From positions 124,001 through 188,000 of the forward strand of contig CAYMYN010000002.1 in the NCBI GenBank assembly GCA_964394665.1: a stretch of 64,000 nt of DNA, read 5' to 3'. Source of the DNA: CAYMYN01 sp964394665 (GTDB lineage: Bacteria > Planctomycetota > UBA1135 > GCA-002686595). The translations under genes and the position numbers were made by a program. Below the pieces are notes generated by a model. The model was not told the DNA's origin, searched no databases, and saw nothing but the letters and a program-made list of their open reading frames with translations. Each line of letters starts with the position of its first letter. Positions within the stretch are counted from its first letter, which is position 1. Below, piece after piece: positions 8,404 through 17,476 of this stretch.

Positions 8404-10023
8404 TCAGCCCGCCGGCGCGGGATCGGGGCCCTCGAGCTGGAGCACGACGTGCTCCGCGCCCAGGGCCTCGAGGTCCGCCAGCGCCTCGAGCCAACCCGCG
8501 CCGTGACGCGCGAGCAGGCCGAAGGCCGCCAGACGCTGCTCCTGGGGTTCGCCCTCGGGGAACAACGAGGCCTCGAGGCGCCGCGCCCGCCGCCGGTCCT
8601 GGCCGAGCTGGTTGGCGCGCGCCCGTTCGGCCTTCTTGGCCAGGCGCTCGAGCTCCCCCGAGAGGTTCCGCACCAGGCGCGCGAGCTGCCCGGCGAGGCC
8701 CGGGTCGACCGCCTCGAGCTCGGCCTTGGGCCCGAGCAACCCGACGCGCGCCACCCGGGCGGCCTCCCGAAGGCGCGCTGCCGCCGCCTGACCCCCCGGG
8801 GACATCCCTCGGGCATCCACTTGAGGTTCCTTTGGGGCCACGCCGGACTTCAACACGTCCCCCACCCCCAGCCCCGACCGCTCTAGGGTCACGCGCACCT
8901 CGGGTTCGACCAGGCTCACCCCGGCCCGCAGGGCCGCCGGGCGCGCGGGGAGGCCCAGCGCGGCGAGCTGGGCCGGCCGGGCGAGGTCGAGGGCGAGCTG
9001 GTCGGGCTCGAGCAGGTGCACGGCCAGCGGCAGGGCGAGCTCGAGGCTGGCGCCGAGCCAGCGCGGCCCGGGGGCCCAGTCGCCGGGCTCCTGGACCGCG
9101 GCGGCGGCCAGCTCCGCCGGCGTGCGCGAGCCGGGCCTCGTCGGGCTGGCGAAGCCCTCGCCGGCCGCGCGGAGTTCCTCCCGGCCCCGGGGCCCCGCGA
9201 ACAGCGCCGCGGGCGCCGCCGCGACGGCCAGGCGCTCCCCCTCCCCGCCCTGGAATCCGGCCGGGGGGTCCAGCGCCCGGTCGACCTCGGCCAGGCGGCC
9301 GAGGGCGCGTGCCAGATCGGGCCGCAGCCAGGCGGGGTCGAGCGGCACGAGCCCCTGGGCGCCGAGCAGCCCGGCCAGGGCGCGGGCGGCGGCGCGGACC
9401 AGGCTCTCGCCCTCGCGCGGCACCGACGCGTCGAGCGCCTCGGCCAGGTGCCGGCGGTCGCCGTGGAGCTGCGCCAGGGCCGCGCGCAGCGCGCCCAGGC
9501 CGTGACGCCCGCTCGAGAGGGGCACTCGGGCGGGCCAAGGCTCGCCCTCGAGGCCCTCGAGCGAGACGCGCAGCAGGTCGTAGTGCCGTCCCAGCACCCA
9601 GGCCTCGGGGCGCTCCGCCGGCGTGTCGTCGAGGGCCAGCACGGCCGTGACGGGGCGTTCCCAGCGGGCCGTCAGCTCGCGCGCCAGGCGCGCCGCCGCG
9701 GCCCCCGCGTGCAGGGTCGCGAGCGGACCGGCGAGCAGGCGCGCGGGGCGACGCGCGAGCACGATCGAGGCGCGCGGGTCGGCGAGCCGCCGCAGGCCCT
9801 CGAGCACGGCGATCGGCGGCTCGAGGGCGCTCGCCCCGGCCTCGAGGCGCGCCGCGAGTTCCGCGCGTTCCTCGAGCGCGAGCGGGTCGCGCTCGACCGG
9901 CGGGGGCCCGAGCTCGGCCACCGAGCGCACGACGCCCGGCGCGAGCTTTCCGGCCAGGGCGGCGCGCACCAGTGGACCCGGTCCGAGGACGTCCGCGGGC
10001 AGGAACTCGATGCGCACGGCCAT
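8404..10023 (-). CDS. bshC: BshC-type putative cysteine ligase (bacillithiol synthesis family)
   Basis: A 539-residue protein resembling BshC, the enzyme proposed to add cysteine to glucosaminyl-malate in bacillithiol synthesis. Length and architecture fit: an N-terminal region with HYDLLRVSLEG, a central part ending in leucine-rich segments, a late coiled-coil stretch (GELERLAKKAERARANQLGQ) and the C-terminal FPEGEPQEQRLAAFGLLAR signature, comparable with the family LFPxGxLQER motif. The ATG is at 10021-10023. BshA and BshB are not in the window. Alanine, leucine and arginine content is very high, so sequence similarity is diluted and family membership is less certain than for neighbours. 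Confidence 0.72.
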   Translation of the reverse strand: MAVRIEFLPADVLGPGPLVRAALAGKLAPGVVRSVAELGPPPVERDPLALEERAELAARLEAGASALEPPIAVLEGLRRLADPRASIVLARRPARLLAGPLATLHAGAAAARLARELTARWERPVTAVLALDDTPAERPEAWVLGRHYDLLRVSLEGLEGEPWPARVPLSSGRHGLGALRAALAQLHGDRRHLAEALDASVPREGESLVRAAARALAGLLGAQGLVPLDPAWLRPDLARALGRLAEVDRALDPPAGFQGGEGERLAVAAAPAALFAGPRGREELRAAGEGFASPTRPGSRTPAELAAAAVQEPGDWAPGPRWLGASLELALPLAVHLLEPDQLALDLARPAQLAALGLPARPAALRAGVSLVEPEVRVTLERSGLGVGDVLKSGVAPKEPQVDARGMSPGGQAAAARLREAARVARVGLLGPKAELEAVDPGLAGQLARLVRNLSGELERLAKKAERARANQLGQDRRRARRLEASLFPEGEPQEQRLAAFGLLARHGAGWLEALADLEALGAEHVVLQLEGPDPAPAG

Positions 10024-10085
10024 GCGCCCGCCAGGGTACGGCCCGGCGGCGGGCCTGGCGACGCGCGCGCGGCGGCCCGCCGCGC

Positions 10086-10982
10086 TCAGACTCCGAGCGC
10101 CCCGCGCAGGTCGGCGAGCATGGCGTCCAGGGCGCGGCTCGAGGCTTCCTGCCAGGGGAGCTCGGGGTGCTGCTGCCAGGCGAAGGCGACGGCGCGCGAG
10201 CTCGCGACGAGCGCGCCCTGGGCACCGGGGAGGAAGGCGTCGCGCGTGTCCGCGGCGCTGGCGCCTTGGGCGCCGTAGCCCGGCAGCAGGAAGGGGGTGG
10301 CGGGCATCCGCTCGCGCATCGTGCGCAGGACTGCGGGGTGCGTCGCGCCGACGACGGCGCCGACGGAGGAGAGGCCGCACTCGCCGATCAGCTCGCGGCC
10401 CCAGGCGTGCACGCGCGCGGCGACGAGCTCGGAGAGCGGCGGGTCGCCGTGCAGTTGGAAGTCGGCGCTGCCGGGGTTCGAGGTGCGCACGAGGATGAAC
10501 AGGCCGCGGCCGGTCTCGCGGCAGACCTCGAGGAAGGGCTCGATCGAGTCCGAGCCGAGGTAGGGGTTGAGCGTGACCGCGTCGCACAGGGTCGCGGGAT
10601 CGGCGCCGGAGGACTCGGACAGGTAGGCGTCGGCGTAGGCGCGGGCGGTGCTGGCGATGTCGCCGCGTTTCACGTCGCCGATGACCAGCATCCCGGCGCC
10701 GTGGGCGTGGGCGACGACGCGCTCCCAGGCGGCGGCGCCGTCGGCGCCCAGGAGCTCGAAGAAGGCCGACTGGGGTTTCACGGCCGGCACGCGGCCGCGG
10801 GCGAGGTCGATGAGCTCGCACAGGAAGTCCGCCACGGCCGCGGCGCGGCGGGCGCGCGGGGCAGAGGTGTCGCGCACCACGGCGAAGGGCGCGGGCAACA
10901 GGCTCGGGTGCGGGTCGAGGCCGAGCACGCAGGGGCTGCGCGTGGCGCGGACGGCGGCGACGAGGCGGTCGGCGAAGTTCAT
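10086..10982 (-). CDS. pyrF: Orotidine 5'-phosphate decarboxylase (PyrF, group 2)
   Basis: Catalyses the last step of UMP synthesis. The 298 residues fit the longer group-2 PyrF family. Visible signatures are FADRLVAAVRATRSPCVLGLD at the N-terminus, the catalytic DVKRGDIASTA motif, and NPYLGSDSIEPFL followed by FILVRTSNPGSADFQ, all characteristic of this group. The ATG is at 10980-10982. It sits between bshC and the DUF502 gene on the same strand with small gaps. Confidence 0.95.
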   Translation of the reverse strand: MNFADRLVAAVRATRSPCVLGLDPHPSLLPAPFAVVRDTSAPRARRAAAVADFLCELIDLARGRVPAVKPQSAFFELLGADGAAAWERVVAHAHGAGMLVIGDVKRGDIASTARAYADAYLSESSGADPATLCDAVTLNPYLGSDSIEPFLEVCRETGRGLFILVRTSNPGSADFQLHGDPPLSELVAARVHAWGRELIGECGLSSVGAVVGATHPAVLRTMRERMPATPFLLPGYGAQGASAADTRDAFLPGAQGALVASSRAVAFAWQQHPELPWQEASSRALDAMLADLRGALGV

Positions 10983-11025
10983 GGGCGCGGGGGCGGCTCG
11001 GGCTCGGGGAAGGGAAGTCGGGTCC

Positions 11026-11988
11026 TCACGCGGGCGCCGTCCCGTCCCCGGGGGCGGTACGGCCGAGGCGCCGGCGCATCTCGTCCTCGAGGCCCTCGAC
11101 GAGCTCTTGGGGCGGGATCAGCACGCCCACCGAGACGATGGTGCGCAGGGCCTCGTCGACGCTGATGTTCAGGGGCACGAGGCGCTCGAGCTCGATGAAC
11201 ACGGTGTAGCCGGTCATGGGCACGGGCGAGCTGGCGATGTACACGCTCACGAACTTGCCGCCCACGCCCTCGTGGATGCTCTTGAGGCCCGCGCTGGTCA
11301 CGAAGCCGATCGACCAGATGCCCTCGGCCGGATAGGGCGCCGCGACCACGGCGCCGAGGTCGATCTCCTTCTCCGAGAGGAAGAACTCGACCACCTGCTT
11401 GGTGTAGGGGTAGATCGAACGCACGACCGGCACCTGGAGCAGGGCGCGGTCGACGCCGGACACCAGGCGCCGGCCCAGGTAGCCGCTGGCGAAGTAGCCC
11501 AGCGTGATCACCAGGAGCAGCGAGGCCAGGATGCCGATCAGCGGGGGAACGACCTTCTTCACCGCGCGGCGCAGCTTCTCGCCGTCGATCGCGAGCTCGT
11601 CCAGGTCGCGCAGCAGGCCGGCGCGCGAGTCACGCAGGATCGCGAGCTCGCTGCGGAAGGCCTCGGCGCGGGGCCCGGAAGCCTCCAGGGTGCGCTGGAG
11701 CTCGGCCGAGAGGGCCTCGGGGCGCAGGAACTCGTCGTCGTAGGGATCGATGTCGAGCTTGCGCAAGAGCTTCCAGCCCAGCCCGTTGCCCTCGAGGGAC
11801 CAGTAGATGACCGAGTTGATCGGGCCGGTGACGTAGTCCTGCGCGAAGCGCACCACCGCGGCCAGGATGAAGATCGTCAGCGCGACCGGCAGCACGGCCA
11901 CCAGGCCACGGAAGAAGAAGCTCTTGCGGCGCGGGCGCGGCGGGACCGGCGCTGCGAAGGTTCGACGCTCCTGCTTGGGGGGGGTCAC
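11026..11988 (-). CDS. DUF502 family membrane protein
   Basis: Integral membrane protein of unknown function, 320 residues. A basic cytoplasmic start is followed by a first membrane segment (about GLVAVLPVALTIFILAAVV), an insert containing a charged helical stretch, a second membrane segment (about LIGILASLLLVITLGYFASG) and the conserved DUF502 region with VPVVRSIYPYTKQVVEFF and VSVYIASSPVPMTGYTVFI. GTG at 11986-11988 is taken as the start; no ATG is available in the right place. The roughly 70-residue acidic insert between the two membrane segments is longer than in typical members. Downstream of mraZ on the same strand. Confidence 0.88.
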   Translation of the reverse strand: MTPPKQERRTFAAPVPPRPRRKSFFFRGLVAVLPVALTIFILAAVVRFAQDYVTGPINSVIYWSLEGNGLGWKLLRKLDIDPYDDEFLRPEALSAELQRTLEASGPRAEAFRSELAILRDSRAGLLRDLDELAIDGEKLRRAVKKVVPPLIGILASLLLVITLGYFASGYLGRRLVSGVDRALLQVPVVRSIYPYTKQVVEFFLSEKEIDLGAVVAAPYPAEGIWSIGFVTSAGLKSIHEGVGGKFVSVYIASSPVPMTGYTVFIELERLVPLNISVDEALRTIVSVGVLIPPQELVEGLEDEMRRRLGRTAPGDGTAPA

Positions 11989-12071
11989 GCGGCGGGTCCG
12001 CTCCGTCGCCGAGCATAGCGGTCCGGCGCCGGCGAACCTCGGGGTCGTGCGGCCTGCGGGCCCACGGGGGC

Positions 12072-12572
12072 TCAGCCCACGTTCGGCGCGCCCGTGCGCG
12101 AGGCGTAGAGATGCTCGAGGTCCTCGTCGAACTTCGCGCGCGCCGCTGCCTCGAAGGCCTGCCACCCCGCGGGGCTCCAGATGCGCACGTCGTCGAAGTT
12201 GCCGACCACGATCACGTCCCGGCGGTTCTCGTCGGTGCGATCGAGCCCGGCCTTGGCCAGCAGCGGGTCGGGGATGCGCACCCGGCCCTGGCGGTCGAGC
12301 TTCACGGGCCCCGAGTTGGCCGCCAGGAAGAGCAGCACCCTGCGGCGCCGCGCGCCCCCCTCGGAGCCCGTCCGTAGGGCCGTCACCCAGCTCTGCCAGG
12401 CGTGGGTCTCGCGCACGCAGACGCTGCCGTCGGGCTCCAGGTTGGCCATCAGCGTGACGTCGTCCCGTTCCGGATTGAGGACGTTGCGCAGGCCCTGGGG
12501 CAGCAGGATCCGGCCCTCGGGGTCGAGGCTGGCCGGGTGTTCCCCGAGGAAGCTGGTGCGCGGGCTGGTCAT
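12072..12572 (-). CDS. mraZ: MraZ family transcriptional regulator
   Basis: DNA-binding AbrB-like regulator that normally heads and represses the division/cell-wall (dcw) cluster. The 166 residues hold two SpoVT/AbrB-like halves: FLGEHPASLDPEGRILLPQGLR and VKLDRQGRVRIPDPLLAKAG, the second followed by VIVVGNFDDVRIWSPAGW. The ATG at 12570-12572 is chosen over an in-frame upstream ATG because the fold starts right after it. The usual neighbours rsmH, ftsL and ftsI are absent; here it precedes a DUF502 gene. TGGG-type repeats upstream (12673-12738) suggest autoregulation. Confidence 0.9.
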   Translation of the reverse strand: MTSPRTSFLGEHPASLDPEGRILLPQGLRNVLNPERDDVTLMANLEPDGSVCVRETHAWQSWVTALRTGSEGGARRRRVLLFLAANSGPVKLDRQGRVRIPDPLLAKAGLDRTDENRRDVIVVGNFDDVRIWSPAGWQAFEAAARAKFDEDLEHLYASRTGAPNVG

Positions 12573-12931
12573 GGCGGCGGACGGGGCGGCCGGTCCAGGC
12601 CGGCGCGGGGCGGGAAGATACCCGAGCGCCCCCAAAGGCCAAGGGTGAGAGCGTGGAAAGTGCGTCGAGATCCCCGGTGTCCCCCAAGTTGCGGTGCTTC
12701 AGTGGGGTCTTTCTCCCGCAGCTCTCCACAATCTCCCAAGTTGGCCCCGTCGGGTGCCGGGGCCGCGCCGCGCCCCCGGCAGGGCCGATCGAAGGCCGTT
12801 CCGCGACCGGTGCGCGGGGTGACTCCACCGACTTTCCACACGCCCGGATGCGCCCGAAGAGGCCCTTCCGGGGCGGCCGAGGTCCCCGGCGCCGCCTGGG
12901 GAAAGTCGGTGGGGAGGGGCGCGGCGCCCGC
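12573..12931. other. mraZ-hemW intergenic region
   Basis: About 360 bp between the mraZ start and the hemW 3' end with no credible gene. Besides the candidate MraZ operator it contains DnaA-box-like CTCTCCACA (12722-12730) and CTTTCCACA (12832-12840), the latter one base from the TTWTNCACA consensus. Confidence 0.5.
12673..12738 (-). promoter_or_regulatory. Candidate MraZ operator (10-bp-spaced TGGG repeats)
   Basis: On the minus strand upstream of mraZ there are TGGG (12735-12738), TGGA (12725-12728) and CGGG (12715-12718), each exactly 10 bp apart, and a second pair TGGG (12683-12686) and CGGG (12673-12676) with the same spacing. Known MraZ boxes are TGGGN repeats with 10-bp period, so this fits an autoregulatory site, though two of the five copies deviate at the first base and one at the last. 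Confidence 0.45.
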
Positions 12932-14227
12932 TCAGCGCGCCCCCGCCGACCCCCCGAGGAACTGGCGCGCCACCCCGTCGGCCAGGGGCAGGCCCCGGTG
13001 CGTCAGGCGGTAGCGGGACCCGTGCTCCTCGAGCAGGCCCTCGTGCGCGAAGGCCCGCGCATGGGTCAGGGCCGGGTCCTCGGCGGCCGGGAGGTGCTCC
13101 AGGCCGGCGCGCCGGCGGGCGGCGAGGGGATCGACGCCCTCGGCGAGGCGCAGGCCCAGCCACCAGGTCTCGCCCAGGCGTTCGTGGGGCCCGAGCCGCT
13201 CGCCCGAGGCGAGGCAGTCCGCGCCGCGCGTCAGGCGCTCCTGGTACCCGCGCAGGACCTTCAGGTTCGCCAGGCGCGCGCCGGAGTGGTGGCTGACCGC
13301 CGAGGGCCCGATGCCGAGGTAGTCGCCGTTGTGCCAGTAGTTCTGGTTGTGGCGGCACTCCTGGCCCGGGCGGGCGAAGTTCGAGACCTCGTAGGCCACG
13401 AGCCCCGCGGCGGCGGCGAGCTCGCGCGTGGCCCAGAAGAGCTCGAGCTCGAGCTCCTCGGGCGCCTGGCGCAGGCGGCCCTGCTCGAGCAGCCGGCGGA
13501 AGAGCGTGTCCTCCTCGAAGGTGAGGTCGTAGGCCGAGAGGTGCTCGGGGCCGAGGGCCAGCACCCGCGCGAGGTCCGCGGTCCATTCCGCCAGGCTCTG
13601 CCCCGGCGCGGCGAAGATCAGGTCGACGTTGAGCTCGCGCGCGCCGGCTTCGCGGGCGGCCTCGAAGGCGCGGAAGCTCATCGCCGCGTCGTGGACGCGG
13701 CCGAAGAGCGCCAAGGTCCCGTCGCGCAGGCTCTGGAAGCCGATCGAGAGGCGCGTGGCGCCCAGGTCGAGCAGGGCGCGGGCCTTGTCGCGGTCGAGAC
13801 TCTCGGGGTTGCACTCGACGGTCACCTCGTGGGCCGAGGCCCGGAACCCCGTCAGCGCGTCGAGCCCGTCGAGCAGGCGTCGCAGCTCGCCGATCGAGAG
13901 CAACGAGGGCGTGCCCCCGCCCACGAAGACGGTGCCCGGCCGCCGCGGCGCGCGTAGGCGGGCCTCGGCCAACAACGCCTCGACCATGCCCCCGGTGTCC
14001 TGGCCCTGGGCCGCGACCGAGAAGAAGTCGCAGTAGCCGCACTTGGCGGCGCAGTAGGGGAAGTGCACGTAGAGCGGCGTGCCCTCGGGGGCGCGGCGGC
14101 CCCACAGGGCCGCGAGCTCGGGCGCGATCGGCTCGGGGGGCCGGGTGTGGACGGGATCGGAGGGAGTGATGGCGCCCAGCAGGGTAGCCGCCCGCGGGAG
14201 CAGCGGGTCGGCCCGCTGGTTCTCCAC
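12932..14227 (-). CDS. hemW: HemW-type radical SAM protein (heme chaperone / HemN-like)
   Basis: Radical SAM protein of the HemN/HemW family. The cluster-binding motif is YCAAKCGYC, without the extra upstream cysteine expected of true coproporphyrinogen oxidase HemN, so HemW (heme transfer to membrane acceptors) is the better name. Also seen are FVGGGTPSLLS, VTVECNPESLD, RLSIGFQSLRDGTLALFGR and SNFARPGQECRHNQNYW. The GTG at 14225-14227 has GGGGAG five bases upstream and gives 431 residues; longer in-frame starts would run into the divergent sigma gene. Its promoter region is full of GTGGAGA repeats. Confidence 0.92.
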   Translation of the reverse strand: MENQRADPLLPRAATLLGAITPSDPVHTRPPEPIAPELAALWGRRAPEGTPLYVHFPYCAAKCGYCDFFSVAAQGQDTGGMVEALLAEARLRAPRRPGTVFVGGGTPSLLSIGELRRLLDGLDALTGFRASAHEVTVECNPESLDRDKARALLDLGATRLSIGFQSLRDGTLALFGRVHDAAMSFRAFEAAREAGARELNVDLIFAAPGQSLAEWTADLARVLALGPEHLSAYDLTFEEDTLFRRLLEQGRLRQAPEELELELFWATRELAAAAGLVAYEVSNFARPGQECRHNQNYWHNGDYLGIGPSAVSHHSGARLANLKVLRGYQERLTRGADCLASGERLGPHERLGETWWLGLRLAEGVDPLAARRRAGLEHLPAAEDPALTHARAFAHEGLLEEHGSRYRLTHRGLPLADGVARQFLGGSAGAR

Positions 14228-14365
14228 CGGATCTCCCCGGGCGCCGGGCCGTTTCGTGGAGAACGGCCCGCGTCCCGTGGAGAGCTCGGCCGGGAGGGGT
14301 GGAGAAGCCGTGGAGGAAGGGCGCGGCAGCCGGCGTGGGCCGACCCCGCCACGGCCCGTGGAGCC
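14220..14365. repeat. Cluster of TTCTCCAC/GTGGAGA nonamers in a divergent promoter region
   Basis: TTCTCCACC lies on the plus strand at 14220-14228. On the minus strand are TTCTCCACG (14255-14263), CTCTCCACG (14276-14284), TTCTCCACC (14298-14306) and TCCTCCACG (14309-14317), with a weaker copy at 14357-14365. The minus-strand copies start 21, 22 and 11 bp apart, close to whole helical turns, suggesting a protein-binding array between hemW and the ECF sigma gene. The binding protein is unknown. Confidence 0.45.
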
Positions 14366-14396
14366 CGTGGTACCGTCGGTGCTCCCCCGAACCCAG

Positions 14397-15020
14397 ATGG
14401 CTGACCCCGGCAGGCTCGCAGCGACTCTGGAGCGCGCCCGCAACGGCGAGCGCGAGGCGCTCTCGGACGTCTTGGCCGAGCTGCGCCCCGAGCTGCTGCG
14501 CTTCGTCGAGCTGCGCCTGGGTTCGGACCTGCGCGGGCGCCTCGAACCCGAGGACCTCGTCCAGCAGGCGCAGCTCGAGGCGGTCCGCCGCTTCGGGGAA
14601 TGGTGCGCCCTCACCGGCTACCCCTTCCGGGTCTGGGCGCGCCTGCTGACGGCGCAGGTCCTGGACGAGGCGCGGCGTCGTCACGTGGGCGCCCAGAAGC
14701 GCGATCTGCGGCGCGAGGTGGGCTTGGTGTCCGCCTCGCGGGCCAGCACCGGGGCGGTCGCCGAGTGGCTGGCGGCCAGCCAGACCTCGGCCTCGGAGGT
14801 CGCCCGCAGGCACGAGCTGCGCGCGCGGCTCGAGCAGGCCCTCTCCAGTCTGGAGGAGGGCGATCGCGACATCCTGACCTTGCGCCAGATCGAGGGCCTC
14901 TCCAACGAGGAGGCGGCGATCGAGCTGGGCCTCGCCCAGGCGGCGGCCAGCAAGCGCTTCGTGCGCGCCCTCGCCCGCCTGCGGCCGTTGCTGCGGGGCT
15001 TCGATCCCGCCCCGGGATGA
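14397..15020 (+). CDS. ECF-type RNA polymerase sigma factor
   Basis: A 207-residue sigma-70 family protein with sigma region 2 (LRGRLEPEDLVQQAQLEAV, then GYPFRVWARLLTAQVLDEARR) and region 4 (LEEGDRDILTLRQIEGLSN, then AIELGLAQAAASKRFVRAL), but no region 1.1 or 3. The ATG is at 14397-14399. Its TGA overlaps the ATG of the following kinase gene (ATGA), indicating a translationally coupled sigma-kinase operon. Such pairs are common in planctomycetes, where the kinase is thought to control the sigma factor; that relation is inference here. Target promoters cannot be deduced from the window. Confidence 0.92.
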   Translation: MADPGRLAATLERARNGEREALSDVLAELRPELLRFVELRLGSDLRGRLEPEDLVQQAQLEAVRRFGEWCALTGYPFRVWARLLTAQVLDEARRRHVGAQKRDLRREVGLVSASRASTGAVAEWLAASQTSASEVARRHELRARLEQALSSLEEGDRDILTLRQIEGLSNEEAAIELGLAQAAASKRFVRALARLRPLLRGFDPAPG

Positions 15021-17476
15021 ATGCGATGGACGGCGATTCCACGATCCTCGAGCGGCTGGTGGAGACCTTCGTCGCGCGCCGGCGCGCTGGGGAACGGATC
15101 GTGGCCGCGGTCTACGCGGCGGAGCACCCCGATCACGCGCCGCACCTGCTCGAGGCGCTCGAGGCCGCCGAGCTGCTCTCGAACCTGGGCTCGGCCGCCC
15201 ACCCGCTCGGGGCGAACGGCGCGTGCGCCGCGCCCGGGATCGGCGCGCGCTTCGGACGCTTCGAGCTCCTGCGCGAGCTCGGCCGCGGCGGCATGGGCGT
15301 CGTCTGGGAAGCCTTCGAGGAGCCGCTCGCGCGTCGCGTCGCGCTCAAGTTCCTCCCGCCCGAGTTGCTGGGCAACGCCACCTCGCGGGCCCGTTTCCAG
15401 CGCGAGGCCGAGCTGACCGCGCGCCTGGCGCACCCCTCCGTGGGATCGGTGCTGGCCGTGGAACTCGAGGGTCCCGCGCCCTTCATCGCCATGGCGCTGA
15501 TCGAGGGCGAGAGCCTCGCCGCGCACATCGTCCGCGCCCGCGAGGAAGGTCGTCGCCTGGCGCTCGGCTGCGCGGAGGGACAACCACAGGACGCTCGGGC
15601 CCTCGCTGGCTGGTTCGCGTGCGTCGCCCGCGCGCTCGCGCACGCCCACGAGCGCGGCGTGATCCACCGCGACGTGAAGCCCGGCAACCTGATGGTGGCC
15701 GAGGACGGCCGGCCGGTGTTGGTCGACTTCGGCCTGGCGCGTGAGCTGGAGCAGGACGGGCCGTCGCTCACGCTCAGCGGCGAGACCGCCGGGACCCCCT
15801 CCTATCTCGCGCCCGAGCTGATCTCCGGCCACCAGGTCCGTCCGGACGCGCAGACCGACGTGTATGCGCTCGGAGTCGCGTTGTTCGAGGCGCTGACGTT
15901 GCGACGCCCCTTCGAAGCCCCGACCCGGGAGGCGCTCTATCGCGAGATCCTCTCCGGGCCGCAGCCGCGCCTGCGCTCGCAGCGCCCCGACCTGCCGCGC
16001 GACCTGGTGACGGTCGTCGAGACGGCCTTCACCCGCGACCGCCGGCACCGTTACGCCGACGCGACCGCGCTGGCTGCCGACCTCGAGGCCGTTCGGGACG
16101 ACCGTCCGGTTGCGGCGCGCCCCGTGGGATCGATCGTGCGCGCGTTGCGCTGGGCGCGACGCGAGCCACGACAGGCGGCGCTGATCGGCGTGTTGTGCTC
16201 GAGCCTGCTCGTCGCGGCCCTTGCCGGCGGGGCCTACATCGCCTCGCGCGACGACGTGCTCGCCGCCGAGTCGCTGTCCCTCGCGCGCCAGGCCGAGCGG
16301 GCCATCGCGCTGGGCTTTAGTTGTCTGACCGATCGCGACTTCGCCGGCGCGGACGTGGCCTTCGCCGAGGCTCGAGAGCTCGACCCCGGTCTGATCGAGG
16401 CCCACGCGGGGCGCGTCCTGGTCAGCCTCTCGGCCGGGCGCCCGGAGCAAGCCCTCGAACGTCTGGCCGCCGCCCCGGATCTGCCCGTGTTCGAGCGGCT
16501 GCGCGCCATGGCCCGCGGGGAGCCGGTCCAGGACGACCTCGAGAGCTTCGAGGCGCCCAGCGCGGTCGAGCTCTTCCTCGAGGGCGAGCGGCTGTTCGTC
16601 GAGTCCGAGCGCCTGCCCCCCACGGCCGCCCGCGCCCGCGCGGCGGAGGCGCTGGCGCACTTCGACGAGGCCGTGCGCCGCGCCCCGGCGGCGCGCTCGC
16701 TCTACCACGTGCGGCGCGCCAACGCGGCGCAGGTCGCGGGCGACCTCGAGGCGGCGCGTTCGGCGGCCCGCGCGCTGCTGACCCTCTGGCCCGACGCCCA
16801 GCGCGAGCTGTCCGTCGCCGGATTCGCGCTCTGCGAGCTCGATCCGGTGATGTCCCGCCGGCTCCTGCAGCGAGCCTTCGAGCTCGATCCCACCCACCAG
16901 GCGACCCTGCAGGGCCTGGGCATCGCCTGTCTGTTGAGCGGCGACCCGGGCGCCGCCGAGGTTGCCTTCCGCGCCGAGCTGCGGATGGCCCCGGAGGACC
17001 ACCGGGCCCACAACAACTTGGGCCTGTCGCTGGTCGACCTGGGACGCTTCGACGAAGCCCGCAGCGCCTACGAGCGCGCGATCGAGCTCGAGCCCGGCCG
17101 GGTGCAGGCCTGGGCCAACCTCTCGGACCTCGAGGCCCTGGCGGGCGACCACGCCGCCGCCGAGCGAGCCCGCGCGCGGGCCGTCGAGGCCGACCCCGAG
17201 GACCCCGTGCAGCGCTACAACTGGGCCGTCTCGCTGCGCCGCGTCGATCGCCACGCGGAAGCCGTGGAGCAGTGGCGCTGGTTGCTCGAGCGGGAGTACG
17301 AGGTGCCCACCTGCTGGTGGGGCCTGGCCGTCAGCCAACGCGCGTTGGGCGCGCGCGTCGAGGCCCTGGCCTCGACCGAACGGGCGCTCGAGGACCTGCC
17401 CGACGAGGAGCGGCTGCACGAATTGCGGCGCCTGTTGCGCGAGGAGATCTCGGGCGCCCCGCTGGGCGGCGAGTGA
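15017..17476 (+). CDS. Membrane-anchored Ser/Thr protein kinase with TPR sensor region
   Basis: An 819-residue protein. After a 75-residue N-terminal helical region comes a Hanks-type kinase domain (about 80-350) with glycine loop GRGGMGVVWEAF, VALKF lysine, catalytic HRDVKPGNL (H217, D219) and VDFGLAR. A single membrane segment follows (near ALIGVLCSSLLVAALAGG, about 385-405). The rest consists of tetratricopeptide repeats, clearest in HNNLGLSLVDLGRFDEARSA and the preceding repeat. The ATG at 15017 overlaps the stop of the sigma gene. This suggests a membrane signalling unit in which the kinase and the ECF sigma factor act together. Convergent with the secreted protein gene that follows. Confidence 0.94.
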   Translation: MNAMDGDSTILERLVETFVARRRAGERIVAAVYAAEHPDHAPHLLEALEAAELLSNLGSAAHPLGANGACAAPGIGARFGRFELLRELGRGGMGVVWEAFEEPLARRVALKFLPPELLGNATSRARFQREAELTARLAHPSVGSVLAVELEGPAPFIAMALIEGESLAAHIVRAREEGRRLALGCAEGQPQDARALAGWFACVARALAHAHERGVIHRDVKPGNLMVAEDGRPVLVDFGLARELEQDGPSLTLSGETAGTPSYLAPELISGHQVRPDAQTDVYALGVALFEALTLRRPFEAPTREALYREILSGPQPRLRSQRPDLPRDLVTVVETAFTRDRRHRYADATALAADLEAVRDDRPVAARPVGSIVRALRWARREPRQAALIGVLCSSLLVAALAGGAYIASRDDVLAAESLSLARQAERAIALGFSCLTDRDFAGADVAFAEARELDPGLIEAHAGRVLVSLSAGRPEQALERLAAAPDLPVFERLRAMARGEPVQDDLESFEAPSAVELFLEGERLFVESERLPPTAARARAAEALAHFDEAVRRAPAARSLYHVRRANAAQVAGDLEAARSAARALLTLWPDAQRELSVAGFALCELDPVMSRRLLQRAFELDPTHQATLQGLGIACLLSGDPGAAEVAFRAELRMAPEDHRAHNNLGLSLVDLGRFDEARSAYERAIELEPGRVQAWANLSDLEALAGDHAAAERARARAVEADPEDPVQRYNWAVSLRRVDRHAEAVEQWRWLLEREYEVPTCWWGLAVSQRALGARVEALASTERALEDLPDEERLHELRRLLREEISGAPLGGE

